Assembly (NCBI GenBank): GCA_024277285.1
Contig: JAJRVM010000056.1
Location: forward strand, 1 to 42,217
Direction of reading: 5' to 3'
Length of the DNA: 42,217 nt
Source: Planctomycetota bacterium
GTDB lineage: Bacteria > Planctomycetota > Planctomycetia > Pirellulales > Pirellulaceae
Below, in pieces: positions 1-9,047 of this stretch. Position 1 is the stretch's first letter, and every line of letters begins with the position of its first letter. The notes beneath the pieces were generated by a model, which did not search any database, had not been told where the DNA came from, and saw only the letters and a program-made list of their open reading frames with translations. Both the position numbers and the translations under genes were made by a program.

Positions 1-408
1 AACTCAGCCGCCAGATTTGCAGGTTTTGACGCATTCGCAAGGCTGAAACACCGTACAATACTTGCACGAATCGGACCTTCTGTATATTAATTCAATGGCT
101 GATCGGCTGGCACAATAGTCCTTACACTGGGCCTTAGCGTGACATTTTCGCGTGTGCCAAATGCGTTTTTTTGCTCCGTGTCAACGGCCAACGCCACCGA
201 ACGAGCCCAGTCGCGTTGCTGCCGCTCGGTGGTTGAGAACCGCAGGCACGGCAAAACACTAACGACTTCATCGCCGTAGTCGCAGGGCCGTCACAGGCCA
301 ACCAAGTCAGAGGGTTTCCAGCCCTCACTAGAAAAGGGCAAGAAACCTGATTGGAATGGCGCCGTTACCCAGACGTGAGGCGACCTAGTTAATCGAAAGA
401 GAAGACCC
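1..408. other. Intergenic lead-in, no gene seen
   Basis: No reading frame here has a plausible start, ribosome-binding site and protein-like composition. The short minus-strand frames run through it without a recognisable product. The last part presumably carries the promoter of the secreted protein that starts at 409; a purine-rich AGAGAAG lies just before that start. No convincing -35/-10 pair was found. Confidence 0.5.
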
Positions 409-1140
409 ATGAAGCGTTCACTGTACACCCTTCGTAGCGTCACTTTGATACTGTTGTCGGCAGGCATGGCACTGCTCGCCGCACCCGCCCACGGACAGAT
501 CGGCGGCCGAGACATTACCGATGCGAATTTGAACGATGCCGAACGGCGCGAGACAACCCTGTTGTGGCTCAATACGTTCCTGTCCGAGTCGGAATTGCTG
601 CGTCAAGAGGATATGGCGAAAATCCGGCAAGCGGTTGCGCAGATGTCGCCCAGCCAGCTCGCGCAATGGCTTGAGCAGACCAAGCAACTGCGGCAGTACG
701 TCGAAGGTGAAAAATGGCAGGAAACTAAACGCTGGTTGCGCGAATTCATGCGGGTGCAGGCGATTTATAGTGACAAAGAGCTGCAGAAGCTGCGCGACCA
801 AATCGTGCAGGCAAATGCCAACCAGATGCTGGCCATTCTCAAACGCATCCAGGCCAAACACGACTCGCTAGTGTGGATGCATCAAGCGGCTGAACGCAAT
901 CGGCAAGTCGAAGTGGACGAGCGCGACGCCTACGTTGCACAACAGGCCGCTGCCGCACAGGCAGCCCGCGGCGTGCCGGTCCCCAGTGCACCGCTCTACG
1001 GTGCCGGGATGGCCGGTGGATCTGGTCAGAAGCCGGGTAAGGGATACATGGTCCCCAGCCCCCTGATCAACTCGCGTGAGATGGCACGTGCCGCCGTTTG
1101 GTCGGAGCTTTGGGGCCCCGGCTGGTTGATCGGCTTCTAA
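409..1140 (+). CDS. Secreted helical protein of unknown function
   Basis: This 243-residue protein was not recognised as a named family. It begins with a clear Sec signal peptide: basic start (MKRS), a hydrophobic stretch to about residue 24 and a likely cleavage after AHG at about residue 29. The mature part to about residue 185 is charged, Gln-rich and Leu-rich, and looks almost entirely alpha-helical, possibly coiled coil. An Ala/Gln-rich segment follows, then a Gly/Pro-rich linker and a Trp-containing C-terminal tail ending GWLIGF. No Cys-rich motif, catalytic motif or membrane anchor is visible. AGAGAAG before the ATG supports the start. It stands alone, 410 bases ahead of the STAS gene. 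A periplasmic or envelope structural role is only a guess from composition. Confidence 0.8.
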   Translation: MKRSLYTLRSVTLILLSAGMALLAAPAHGQIGGRDITDANLNDAERRETTLLWLNTFLSESELLRQEDMAKIRQAVAQMSPSQLAQWLEQTKQLRQYVEGEKWQETKRWLREFMRVQAIYSDKELQKLRDQIVQANANQMLAILKRIQAKHDSLVWMHQAAERNRQVEVDERDAYVAQQAAAAQAARGVPVPSAPLYGAGMAGGSGQKPGKGYMVPSPLINSREMARAAVWSELWGPGWLIGF

Positions 1141-1549
1141 ATGGACCGGATGGCACGTCACCTCCAACAGGGAACCGACCGGTCCGCATCTCCTGGTCGC
1201 GTCTCCCGCTCGGCTGAACTCGACGATGACCGCGAGCCGACTGTGATGTAGAGCGTTGGCTGCGAAGTGAAAACGGTGCGATTCGGGCCGACGACGCCTT
1301 GCGGCCCATTCGCCTGCGTGGCGAGCAACGGCACCGCCAGTGGCCAACCAGCGGCGGCAACATCCTACCGGCACCGCGTTGCGGGGCTGCGGGCGGGCAT
1401 TTCACCATCTTCGGGGGACCAAGCGGCACTTGCAGGCCAATTGCATCGAGCGGGAAACCGTGCTAAGTTGGTGCGGAGGCACCCGTCAGCAGGGGGTCAT
1501 TCACGTTCCCGACCGACTGTTCTCTTGCCCGCTACAAGGGACTTATTCT
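1141..1549. other. Intergenic region, nothing recognised
   Basis: About 400 GC-rich bases between the secreted helical protein and the STAS gene. Frames run through it in several directions, including an upstream extension of the STAS frame, but none has a ribosome-binding site or recognisable protein. The STAS promoter should lie here; no clear promoter hexamers were found. Confidence 0.4.
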
Positions 1550-1918
1550 ATGGCATCGCTACGAACTCAAGAAACGGATGGCGTACTTGTCGTCTATTTT
1601 ACCGAGACGAAAATCTTAGATGAATCCAAGATCCAGAAGATCGGTACCGAATTGATCGCTGCCGCTGATAAGGCTGCTGCTGACAAACGTTTGCTGTTGA
1701 ATTTCACTGGCGTTGGTTTCATGTCGTCGGCAATGATCGGGAAGTTAGTGCTATTGAACAAGAAGTGCAAGACGGACGACATCGCGCTGAAGTTGTGCGG
1801 AATTGCGGGGAACGTCTCCGAAGTCTTCAAGATCATGAAGCTGAATAAGATTTTTCAGATATACAAGACGGAAGAGAAAGCATTAAAGTCCTTCGACAAA
1901 AAGGGCTGGTTCGGCTAG
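1550..1918 (+). CDS. STAS-domain protein, anti-sigma-factor-antagonist type
   Basis: This 122-residue protein is essentially one STAS domain (SpoIIAA/RsbV-like). Such proteins bind anti-sigma kinases or other partners in the cytoplasm and are switched by serine phosphorylation. The hallmark loop reads GVGFMSSAMIGKLVLL. Aligned with the SpoIIAA type F-M-D-S-S-G loop, the phosphorylatable Ser is kept but the preceding Asp is Ser. The frame is open upstream to 1340, but that extension is low-complexity and basic; the ATG at 1550 is preceded by AAGGG at suitable distance and begins at the first STAS strand (TDGVLVVYF). It is Lys-rich compared with its neighbours. No anti-sigma kinase or sigma-factor gene adjoins it, so the partner is unknown. 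The histidine kinase downstream is of a different class and need not be linked. Confidence 0.85.
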   Translation: MASLRTQETDGVLVVYFTETKILDESKIQKIGTELIAAADKAAADKRLLLNFTGVGFMSSAMIGKLVLLNKKCKTDDIALKLCGIAGNVSEVFKIMKLNKIFQIYKTEEKALKSFDKKGWFG

Positions 1919-2257
1919 AGACCGTAGGCAGGTTACCTCCCCCAGCTAGACGCCAGCGTGGGGCACGTGCTAGCCAACTTTGCCGTCCCCTGTTTTGCCG
2001 ACCCCTGTATGGCATGATTTTGGGCCCGGTTAAGTAGAGAGGTAACAGCGGAGTTAGAGGGGCTGCGAGGCATCACATCCGCATTGCGGCAGATACGCCG
2101 CGACACACCACATTCACAGAACATTTCCCGCAAAGCTGGTTGCCGTATTGGAGCAGGCCCTTCGGCGTAATGAGGGGTTCGTAATACGGCTTGGCCAGCG
2201 CGCGTATCGGGCACGTAAGGAACAGGTGGTCGTGCCGTGAATCCCGGAGGCCACGTT
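1919..2257. other. Intergenic region ahead of histidine kinase
   Basis: About 340 bases. Just after the STAS stop lies an imperfect hairpin (CCCCAGC ... GCGTGGGG, about 1939-1962) that could end STAS transcription, although it has no following T-run. A short tandem duplication with the core TTGCCG-CCCCTG occurs at about 1979-2007. No gene was recognised. Confidence 0.35.
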
Positions 2258-3679
2258 ATGTCAGAGCACAGTTGCACCGCTGTGCCGGGCGATGCCAGCT
2301 GGTTGAACTTGGTCCACGACGCGATACCTGGGCTGGTTTGGTCAACTGACACTGCGTTGCGCATTGCGACCTGCCAGGGGATGGAGGCGCAACGCATCTG
2401 TGCGCAGGGCAAGAAGCTGTGCGGCACGAGTCTCTTTGAGCTGTTTTCCACCGAGAACGTGGACTACGGTCCGATTGCCGCGCATCGTCGCGCATTGCGT
2501 GGCGAACGAGGCCCGATCGCTTTCTCGCTGGCCGACACTCCCTATCGCGGACTCGTCGCGCCGCTGCAAGTCGACGGCAAGATTGTCGGCAGCGTTACGA
2601 CCGCCTTTGTCCTCCCATCGTTCGAGTCACGTTGCGAGGCGATCGCCGCCACGACGGCCGACCTGATCCTGTTCTTACGTCCCGACGGAACGATTGAAGA
2701 CGTCAATCGAACGGCAACCGGTTCGCCACGAGAACGCGTGATCACCAAGACCATTTTTGAATTCACACCGCGGCGCGACCACGATCGCCTGCGTGAGACA
2801 ATCGACTCGGTCGTGCAAACGGGAAAAATGGCCACGCTCGATATTTGCTTCCCGAGGCGATTCGAGACCCCTGCTTGGCAAACGATGCGCATCGGACCTA
2901 TCCGAAAGGCGGGCGAGATCGTCGGCTTGGTCCTACTTGCCACCGATATTAGCCAACATAAACATGCCGTTGAAAAGCTGGAAGCCGAAGAAGTACTGCT
3001 GCGCGACCTGCTTGAACTGCAAGATCGCGAACGGCGTTTGGTAGCCTACGAAATCCACGACGGCTTCATTCAAGATGTCGTCGGTGCAAGGATGATCATT
3101 CAAGGGCTCCGCCAGACACTGCTCGACGTCGCTCCAGACCTCGATCAACGACTCGATACGACCGTCACGCTGATGGCTCGAGCGATCAATGAAGGGCGCC
3201 GTCTGATCAGTGAACTGCGACCAATGATCATCGATGAGATGGGACTAGTCGATGCCATCGATTACCTGATCAGCGAAGAAGAAGCGCGCAGCGATCTCGA
3301 CATCCACTTCACGCACCGCATGGAAATCGACCGCTTGTCGCCTCTTCTTCAAGCCACGATCTTTCGAATCATTCGTGAAGCCGTCACCAACTCGCGCCGC
3401 CATGGCCAAGCAACGAGAATCGACATCCGCTTGACACAAATCGGTTCCCAATATCTGCTCATCGAAGTCCAGGACGACGGCAAAGGATTTGATCCGGATG
3501 AGGTCCCCGCAGATCGCTATGGGCTATCCGGCATCCGCGAACGAGCTCGGCTCTTTGGCGGAGGATCGTCGATCGAGAGTTCTTCCGAATCGGGTACCCG
3601 CATCACCGTGAAAGTGGCCATCGCAGCGCCAAACGATCGCACTCAAAAGGATCAGCCCAACTGGACGTGGACTGTCTGA
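2258..3679 (+). CDS. Sensor histidine kinase, PAS + HisKA_3 + HATPase (NarL/DegS class)
   Basis: A 473-residue two-component sensor without transmembrane segments, so probably cytoplasmic. The N-terminal half holds PAS-like sensing regions (about 15-110 and 120-235; the second ends in the phrase GLVLLATDISQHK). A short coiled coil leads into a HisKA_3 dimerisation domain with YEIHDGFIQDV, where His267 is the likely phosphorylated residue. The C-terminal ATPase domain shows the N-box (REAVTNSRRHG) and G-box (DDGKGFDPDE at about 405, then GLSGIRERARLFGG). A GTG seven codons upstream (2237) is possible, but GGAGG sits seven bases before the ATG at 2258, so that start is preferred. This class usually phosphorylates a LuxR-type response regulator; none is next to it, so it is an orphan here. 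Its stop codon lies inside the first copy of a 16-bp tandem repeat. Confidence 0.9.
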   Translation: MSEHSCTAVPGDASWLNLVHDAIPGLVWSTDTALRIATCQGMEAQRICAQGKKLCGTSLFELFSTENVDYGPIAAHRRALRGERGPIAFSLADTPYRGLVAPLQVDGKIVGSVTTAFVLPSFESRCEAIAATTADLILFLRPDGTIEDVNRTATGSPRERVITKTIFEFTPRRDHDRLRETIDSVVQTGKMATLDICFPRRFETPAWQTMRIGPIRKAGEIVGLVLLATDISQHKHAVEKLEAEEVLLRDLLELQDRERRLVAYEIHDGFIQDVVGARMIIQGLRQTLLDVAPDLDQRLDTTVTLMARAINEGRRLISELRPMIIDEMGLVDAIDYLISEEEARSDLDIHFTHRMEIDRLSPLLQATIFRIIREAVTNSRRHGQATRIDIRLTQIGSQYLLIEVQDDGKGFDPDEVPADRYGLSGIRERARLFGGGSSIESSSESGTRITVKVAIAAPNDRTQKDQPNWTWTV

Positions 3680-3738
3680 GCGTATCCGGGTCTGAGCGTA
3701 TCCGGGTTTGAGTGCATCCGGGTTTGAGTGCATCCGGG
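3675..3738. repeat. 16-bp tandem repeat, four copies, spanning the kinase stop codon
   Basis: Four head-to-tail 16-bp units: two of TCTGAGCGTATCCGGG followed by two of TTTGAGTGCATCCGGG. The histidine kinase stop TGA (3677-3679) lies in the first unit, and every unit carries the same TGA. The two sub-variants suggest one old duplication of the unit followed by a local duplication of each variant. Confidence 0.95.
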
Positions 3739-4074
3739 GTTTCGGGGCCGGGCGTACCGTTTTGGTAGCCGTTCACGCGATCTTGCCACAGCGAGAAGAA
3801 AACCTCGGAATATCGAATATCGAGCAAGGAGTGCAGAAGGAAGAGCTGCCTGTTGTGATGGTAGTGGGACAAATTGCCGTTGACGGGTCAACGCCATGTC
3901 GCAGCTTCCGTGATTTAGCTCACATCCAGGTTGGTATTGGCTTGTTTCCTTCGGCCTTCTGCGGTTCGTTTTCTTCGTGACGTGTGAATTCTCGTGAACG
4001 GTTACCCGTTTTGCAACCGGCACGATCCACTCGATCACAGGAACGCCAGCGACTTTCAGCGTAACCGCTGCCAC
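3739..4074. other. Intergenic region between convergent kinase and moaA, with short repeat motif
   Basis: About 336 bases where the plus-strand kinase and the minus-strand moaA converge. It contains one copy of the GGTTaACCGTTCACGAGAA motif in reverse orientation at 3989-4006, and pyrimidine-rich runs around 3940-3975. No gene, and no clear intrinsic terminator was identified. Confidence 0.4.
3989..4006 (-). repeat. Short interspersed motif, copy 1 (GGTAACCGTTCACGAGAA)
   Basis: Read on the minus strand this is GGTAACCGTTCACGAGAA. It matches the motifs at 16582-16600 and 22161-22179 except at the bases around the TTAACC centre. All three copies lie in non-coding spacers. Function unknown. Confidence 0.6.
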
Positions 4075-5076
4075 TCACCCTCCCAGTTCGTACATGGGAC
4101 GTTCCGGACGGAGGAAATCGGGTGAGTCGATCCCGTGCCCCGTCTTCTTGGCCCCGACACACGCCTTGACCCACTGCGCCACCTCCTGGTCACTGGCGCA
4201 TCCGCGCAGCAGATTGCGCACGTCCCACTCTTCGGTCGAAAACAGGCAATTCCGCAGTTGGCCTTCGGCCGTGATTCGCAATCGATTGCAGTCCTTGCAA
4301 AACGGCTCGGTCACAGGATTGATAAAACCGATACGGCCGACGCCGTCTGCAAATTGGTAGTCGACCGCCGGCTGGCTGCGGTCAGGCCGAGCGGCCGGTA
4401 CCAGCGGCCCGAATTCGCGCTGCAGCACAGCACGAATCTCCTCACCCGACAACACCTGGTCGGATTGCCATTTTCGGTCGGCATCCAACGGCATGAACTC
4501 AATGAACCGCAACTCCAACAAACTCGCGCGCGCGAACCGGCCAAGTGGAATGATCTCCGGCTCCGTGATTCCGCGAATGGCAACTGCGTTGAGACGAATC
4601 TTCTCGAAACCAACTTGCTGCGCGGCCGCGATCCCGGCTAACACTCGATCGACACCCTGGCGGCGAGTCACGCGCGCAAACGTCTCTTCGCTCAAGCCGT
4701 CCAAGCTAATATTTACGCGACTCAATCCGGCGCGCCGCAATTCGACCGCCTGGTCGGCCAACAACAACCCGTTCGTCGTCATGGCCAAGTCGTCAATCCC
4801 GGGCACCTGCTTCAGCAACCGAACCAAGTCGGCCAAATCCGCGCGCACCAGAGGCTCGCCCCCGGTGATACGCACTCGGTTCACACCTAATTGAGCAACC
4901 ACACCCACAAACCGTTCGATCTCTTCAAACGAGAGAATTTCATGTCGCGGTTTAAACTGCACGTGCTCGTTCGGCATGCAGTAAAAACAACGAATATTAC
5001 AGCGATCGGTCACGCTCACGCGCAGGTTTGAATGCACACGTCCGAAACGATCGATCAGTGGCCCACGAATACTCAT
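4075..5076 (-). CDS. moaA: GTP 3',8-cyclase MoaA (molybdenum cofactor synthesis)
   Basis: A radical-SAM enzyme that, with MoaC, converts GTP to cyclic pyranopterin monophosphate, the first stage of molybdenum cofactor synthesis. The 333-residue form starts MSIRGPLIDRFGR and has the SAM cluster motif CNIRCFYC (Cys26, Cys30, Cys33), then TGGEPLVR for SAM binding. A second cluster of three Cys lies near the C terminus (KDCNRLR, then RNCLFS). It ends in the Gly-Gly pair usual for MoaA. An in-frame ATG at 5115 would add 13 residues and overlap moaE by 23 bases. The inner ATG at 5076 is preferred because family homology begins there and GAAGGGG lies 11 bases upstream; the outer start is not excluded. 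It is the last gene of a minus-strand cluster with moaE and moaD. No moaC is in the window. Confidence 0.96.
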   Translation of the reverse strand: MSIRGPLIDRFGRVHSNLRVSVTDRCNIRCFYCMPNEHVQFKPRHEILSFEEIERFVGVVAQLGVNRVRITGGEPLVRADLADLVRLLKQVPGIDDLAMTTNGLLLADQAVELRRAGLSRVNISLDGLSEETFARVTRRQGVDRVLAGIAAAQQVGFEKIRLNAVAIRGITEPEIIPLGRFARASLLELRFIEFMPLDADRKWQSDQVLSGEEIRAVLQREFGPLVPAARPDRSQPAVDYQFADGVGRIGFINPVTEPFCKDCNRLRITAEGQLRNCLFSTEEWDVRNLLRGCASDQEVAQWVKACVGAKKTGHGIDSPDFLRPERPMYELGG

Positions 5077-5092
5077 ATTATTTTGCACCCCT

Positions 5093-5530
5093 TCATCCAC
5101 ACGCTCCCTCACCATCCGGCAGTCCTGGATGCACCCACTGACTGGTCCCGTCCGTCCAATTCTCTTTCTTCCAAATGGGAACCGCTTCTTTGATCGTATC
5201 GATCAACCACTTGCCAGCTGCAAATGCGGCTTGCCTATGTGCCGAACTGACTGCGATCGCGATGCTCGCCTCCCCTAGCGGGAGATGGCCGACCCGGTGG
5301 ATCATGCAGACTCTTTCTAGCTCCCAACGCTGCTTTGACTCACGTTCTAACGCGGCCAACTTCGCGTGCGCCATTTCCGGATAGCACTCGTAATCTAACG
5401 ACGCTGTCTCGCGTCCTTCGGTGAATTGCCGCGTTGTACCAAGAAACAACACCACCGCACCCGCCCGTGGTGTTTGCACCTGGCTCAGCACGTGCTGAAC
5501 ATCGATTGCCTTTTCGGTTAACTCGATCAT
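5093..5530 (-). CDS. moaE: Molybdopterin synthase large subunit MoaE
   Basis: The catalytic subunit of molybdopterin synthase: it transfers sulfur from the MoaD thiocarboxylate onto cyclic pyranopterin monophosphate to build the dithiolene. It is 145 residues, usual for the family. The conserved core includes GAVVLFLGTTR near residues 24-34, YECYPEMA (47-54), HRVGHLPLGEASI (78-90) and the lysines of KEAVPIWKKE (Lys114 and Lys121), which match the active-site lysines of E. coli MoaE. The frame is open to 5749, but the ATG at 5530 is directly preceded by a GGGGGAGGGG Shine-Dalgarno, and family similarity starts at that Met. The 219 bases between it and the moaD stop hold no recognised gene or riboswitch. 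It is followed closely by moaA on the same strand. Confidence 0.95.
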   Translation of the reverse strand: MIELTEKAIDVQHVLSQVQTPRAGAVVLFLGTTRQFTEGRETASLDYECYPEMAHAKLAALERESKQRWELERVCMIHRVGHLPLGEASIAIAVSSAHRQAAFAAGKWLIDTIKEAVPIWKKENWTDGTSQWVHPGLPDGEGACG

Positions 5531-5749
5531 TCCCCTCCCCCATCGTTCCTCGCTACGCTGGCCACCGGTTGTCCAGCAACACGCCCCTTGCCGCCGGATC
5601 CCCGCAATGGCTGGCGCTCGAACGATCCAAGTCTCACGGCACCCGGCCACGCGCAATGCAGACGCGGCCGATCGCATTGTTCCCCCCACAACAGATGGGA
5701 TAAGAAAACCGAATCCGCCATGCGATACCCAAATTGCAACATGAGCCAC

Positions 5750-5995
5750 CTAACCGCCACTGACCGGTGGAAAACAGGCGATTTCCGCTTTCCCTGCCAA
5801 CGGCAGATCGTCGTCGGCAAACTGCTGATCGACGGCGAACAGCAGATAGGGGCCCAAGGGAGCGAGTGCGGGCCATTGATCGACCAACTGGCGACGGAGG
5901 TCCCCTACGCTTGCAGCATCCGCCAACGGCACCTCAGCCGTTTCCTGGCCAACCGCTTGGCGTGCGGCGGCAAACAATTTCACTTGCACTATCAT
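5750..5995 (-). CDS. moaD: Molybdopterin synthase sulfur carrier MoaD
   Basis: A small ubiquitin-like sulfur carrier of 81 residues. It begins MIVQVKLFAAARQAVG, the first beta strand and loop of the MoaD/ThiS fold, and ends FPPVSGG; the terminal Gly-Gly is adenylated and thiocarboxylated before docking into MoaE. Its ATG overlaps the stop of the FAD/Fe-S oxidoreductase upstream as ATGA, a four-base overlap that suggests translational coupling. The frame continues upstream to 6136 inside the oxidoreductase gene, but that extension has no MoaD similarity. The coupling to a large dehydrogenase rather than to another moa gene is unusual. Confidence 0.93.
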   Translation of the reverse strand: MIVQVKLFAAARQAVGQETAEVPLADAASVGDLRRQLVDQWPALAPLGPYLLFAVDQQFADDDLPLAGKAEIACFPPVSGG

Positions 5996-8946
5996 GTTAC
6001 CACGAGTTCCTCGCCACGCGCCGTCAAAAGTGCCGCCACCTCGGGCATGAGCCCGTACGAGAGCGCTAGGAGCTTGAGCGGATGGATGGTTGGTTTGGTG
6101 GTACCTTGCTCCATTTGGATTTTGCACGAACTGCATTCGGTGGTACCGATTTGGATGGTGGGAGCGCGGAGCGCGGAGATGAGTCCCCAGCCGGCGCGCA
6201 AGCTGCTTCGATAGCTCGATCGCTTCAAACCGAACGTGCCGGCCATGCCGGAACAGGCATGTGAGACTTGCTGGACGGTCATTCCGGGAACGAGTCGCAG
6301 CAAGTTAAACCCAGGCATCCCGACATCGAGCGCGCGTAGGTGGCAGGGGAGATGATAGCCAACCGAAGCATTCACCGGGTTGAGGTCGAGTTCGAGTTGC
6401 CCTTCCTGATGCAACTTCCATAGGTAGGAGCATGCTTCGCTCGTGTTTTCCGCGACGAGCCGCGTATCATCGTCATCGAACAGATTCAGGTACTCGTGCG
6501 TCAAGCAGAGTGCCGCTGCCGGCTCAGCCGTCACCACGTGGTATCCTTGTCGGACGGCTTCGGCCATCAGTTGGACATTGGTCGTCGCCATTTTGCGTGC
6601 AACATCAAGGGCCCCCATCGAGATCGCCCCCATGCCGGATTGCGTTTGCCCGGGCGGTACGTAGACGGCGATCCCGTTGTGCTCCAAGACCGCCACACAA
6701 GCCTCCGCCAATTGCACATCGCTCCAATTCGGATAGATGTCGACAAAGAACAAGACCTTTCGTCCAGTGCGGCGAGTTGGTCGCGTCAGCCTGCGTCGAT
6801 GCGCTTTGCGCAAGAAATTCCGGGGCGCGAATCGTGGCAGCTTACGTCCTTGCGCAATCCCAAGCGTCCGCTCGATCAACCACCGCATGGTTCGGTTGGC
6901 GATCGCCCAATTGGCAAATGGATGAAAAAAAGACCCCCACGCACAAAGCAAATCAAGGCGGGCCAAAAACCAATCGGTCGGGCGCAAGCCGTTCGTCAGA
7001 ACATACTGCGATTTGCATTCGATCATGAGTTTGGGAATGTCAACATGCGCCGGACATTCGAGCCGGCATTGGTGGCAGTTGACACACAAATCGGCCAAAC
7101 TCTTGAGCTCGTCCCCCTGCAACTCAATCGCTGCAAGTTTGCCGGTCAAGATAGCGCGCATCAAGTTCGCTTTCGCGCGCGGCGACGCCTCCTCGCGCGG
7201 TCCATAACGAAAGATCGGGCACATCCGCTCGCTGGCCAGCTGGCTACGGCAGTCACCGCAGCCATTGCACATCCGCGCCGCCAATTCCACCGGCGCGTCG
7301 TGCCATGCCAGCTGTAATTGCACGGGGTAGCTTTCCGACGGCGCGGCTTCGCTCGGCGGTGGCACCGCAACGCTGCGCAGGTTCGCTGTCAGCGGTTGCG
7401 GGGCATCGGCAACCACTTTTCCAGGGTTAAGAATATTGTGTGGATCGAACAGTTGTTTGATCTGGGTAAAGACATCGTAGAGTGGCCCGAATTGGCGTCG
7501 AAGGTACCACGTGCGACTCAGCCCGTCACCGTGTTCACCGCTGATCGTGCCCCCGACGTCCATGACTTTTTCGTATAAGTCGGCCGCGACATCTTGCATT
7601 TTCTGTACGCATTCCGCCGACGCGAGATCGAGGAACGGTCGCACATGCAATTGCCCGTGCGCCGCATGAGCGAACAAGGACGCCGTCACTTGATGCGACT
7701 TCAAGACGTTCTGCATTTGCACCAGAAACTCGGGCAGTTCCGTTGGCGGCACGGCGATGTCCTCCACAAACGGCAGTGGTCTTCCGACTCCTTTGAGACC
7801 ATATAAACAGGGCACCACGCGCCGTACCAGACGCCAAAACAACTCAACTTCCTCACTCTCCAGCGCCAATCGCGACTCGAATGCTAATCGCTTGCGACGT
7901 TGGATTCGCACCACCAGATTCTGCAAACGCTGCCGCACTTCATCTTGACTGTCCGCCTGCACCTCGACCAACAACATTGCCTCGGCATCGCGCGGGATCA
8001 AGAGATCGTAACGCACGTCGGCGTCGCGCGCGATACTCAGTAGGCGACGGTCCATCATGTCGCACGCCGACGTGTTCATCCCAGCAATTTCCAACGCGCC
8101 GCGTGCCGCCGACTCCAACCGATCGAAGAACAACAAAGCGACACCTTTGTGGACCGGCAGCGGCTGAGTCCGCACCGTCACCTCGGTGATCAGTGCCAGC
8201 GTCCCTTCCGAGCCGGCAACCAGGCGAGTCAAATCCAAGTGGCCGTCGCGCAAAATGCCTCGCAAGCGATAACCAGACCGATCAACGCGCGTCTTCGGCG
8301 TGTATTGGTCGATCACCGCACATTCGCGATTCACCACATTCGCGACGTCACGCACCAACGCCTGGCGTCGCGCCGTCGCCGCATCGTCGCTCACCGGATC
8401 ATCCACGGCATGCTTGCCCACCTCGATCACCGATCCGTCCGCCAACACCAACTGCATCGCGACAATCGCGTCACCGGCCGAGCCATATTGGAGCCAGTGG
8501 CTACCCGAGCCGTCCAAGGCGATGACTCCCCCCATCGTCGATACGCTGCTCGTTGCCGGATCGGGACCAAAGATCCGACCCCGATTCGCAAGATACCGGT
8601 TCAACTGAGACAGCACGACGCCCGGTTGGACGCGCACGGTATCGTGGTCAAATGCCAAGATGCGGCGCATGGAATGAGAAAAATCGAGAATCAATCCTGG
8701 GCCAAGCGATTCGCCGGCCAAACCGGTCCCCGCCCCTCGCGGGTGCAGCGGGATCTCATTCTCGAAAGCGTATTGGACCGATGCCACCACATCCGCCACG
8801 CTTCGTGGCCGAACGACCCCGAGAGGACGTATCTCGTAGATGCTCGCGTCCGTCGCGTACATCTGCACGAATACGTCGTCACAGCGGACATCACCGTCGA
8901 GCAACCCCCGCAAGTCGGCCTGGATCCGTTCTCGCTCTTGGTCCAT
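5992..8946 (-). CDS. FAD-linked oxidase / Fe-S / CCG-domain fusion (GlcD-DLD type), 984 aa
   Basis: A large fused oxidoreductase of the D-2-hydroxyacid dehydrogenase type (glycolate/D-lactate oxidation passing electrons onward). Domains in order: FAD_binding_4 at about 35-220 with the nucleotide loop HPRGAGTGLAGES (69-80); FAD-oxidase C-terminal domain to about 510, with GGTISGEHGDG; two 4Fe-4S motifs, CNGCGDC...CP near 559 and CVNCHQCRLECP near 620-630; then two cysteine-rich CCG regions, CHLRALD and CSGMAGTFG ... CSSCK near the C terminus. This matches fused GlcD+GlcF-like proteins of about 950-1000 residues. No signal peptide; probably on the cytoplasmic side of the membrane or soluble. 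The ATG at 8946 has only a weak ribosome-binding site. Its stop overlaps the moaD start. The substrate cannot be told from sequence. Confidence 0.92.
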   Translation of the reverse strand: MDQERERIQADLRGLLDGDVRCDDVFVQMYATDASIYEIRPLGVVRPRSVADVVASVQYAFENEIPLHPRGAGTGLAGESLGPGLILDFSHSMRRILAFDHDTVRVQPGVVLSQLNRYLANRGRIFGPDPATSSVSTMGGVIALDGSGSHWLQYGSAGDAIVAMQLVLADGSVIEVGKHAVDDPVSDDAATARRQALVRDVANVVNRECAVIDQYTPKTRVDRSGYRLRGILRDGHLDLTRLVAGSEGTLALITEVTVRTQPLPVHKGVALLFFDRLESAARGALEIAGMNTSACDMMDRRLLSIARDADVRYDLLIPRDAEAMLLVEVQADSQDEVRQRLQNLVVRIQRRKRLAFESRLALESEEVELFWRLVRRVVPCLYGLKGVGRPLPFVEDIAVPPTELPEFLVQMQNVLKSHQVTASLFAHAAHGQLHVRPFLDLASAECVQKMQDVAADLYEKVMDVGGTISGEHGDGLSRTWYLRRQFGPLYDVFTQIKQLFDPHNILNPGKVVADAPQPLTANLRSVAVPPPSEAAPSESYPVQLQLAWHDAPVELAARMCNGCGDCRSQLASERMCPIFRYGPREEASPRAKANLMRAILTGKLAAIELQGDELKSLADLCVNCHQCRLECPAHVDIPKLMIECKSQYVLTNGLRPTDWFLARLDLLCAWGSFFHPFANWAIANRTMRWLIERTLGIAQGRKLPRFAPRNFLRKAHRRRLTRPTRRTGRKVLFFVDIYPNWSDVQLAEACVAVLEHNGIAVYVPPGQTQSGMGAISMGALDVARKMATTNVQLMAEAVRQGYHVVTAEPAAALCLTHEYLNLFDDDDTRLVAENTSEACSYLWKLHQEGQLELDLNPVNASVGYHLPCHLRALDVGMPGFNLLRLVPGMTVQQVSHACSGMAGTFGLKRSSYRSSLRAGWGLISALRAPTIQIGTTECSSCKIQMEQGTTKPTIHPLKLLALSYGLMPEVAALLTARGEELVVT

Positions 8947-9009
8947 GGGCGGCTATGTTCACAAAAAAGTAGCAACGATGAATATCCAGGCCGATATCAA
9001 ATCGTCACG

Positions 9010-9047
9010 GGGCTATGACACTGGGCTATGACACTGGGCTATGACGT
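9010..9047. repeat. 13-bp tandem repeat, nearly three copies
   Basis: The unit GGGCTATGACACT occurs twice and is followed by a third, truncated copy. It lies about 65 bases upstream of the FAD/Fe-S oxidoreductase start (minus strand), so it may sit in that gene's promoter or leader. Confidence 0.9.

Noticed and set aside
2237..2257. GTG start of the histidine kinase
   Set aside because: The ATG at 2258 has GGAGG seven bases upstream, which itself lies inside the region the GTG start would translate.
5531..5749. Molybdenum cofactor riboswitch ahead of moaE
   Set aside because: No arrangement of stems resembling the Moco aptamer could be recognised; 219 bases are otherwise featureless.
8149..9018. 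289-codon plus-strand frame antisense to the FAD/Fe-S gene
   Set aside because: Arg/His-rich shadow composition and no family; the opposite strand holds a clear enzyme.
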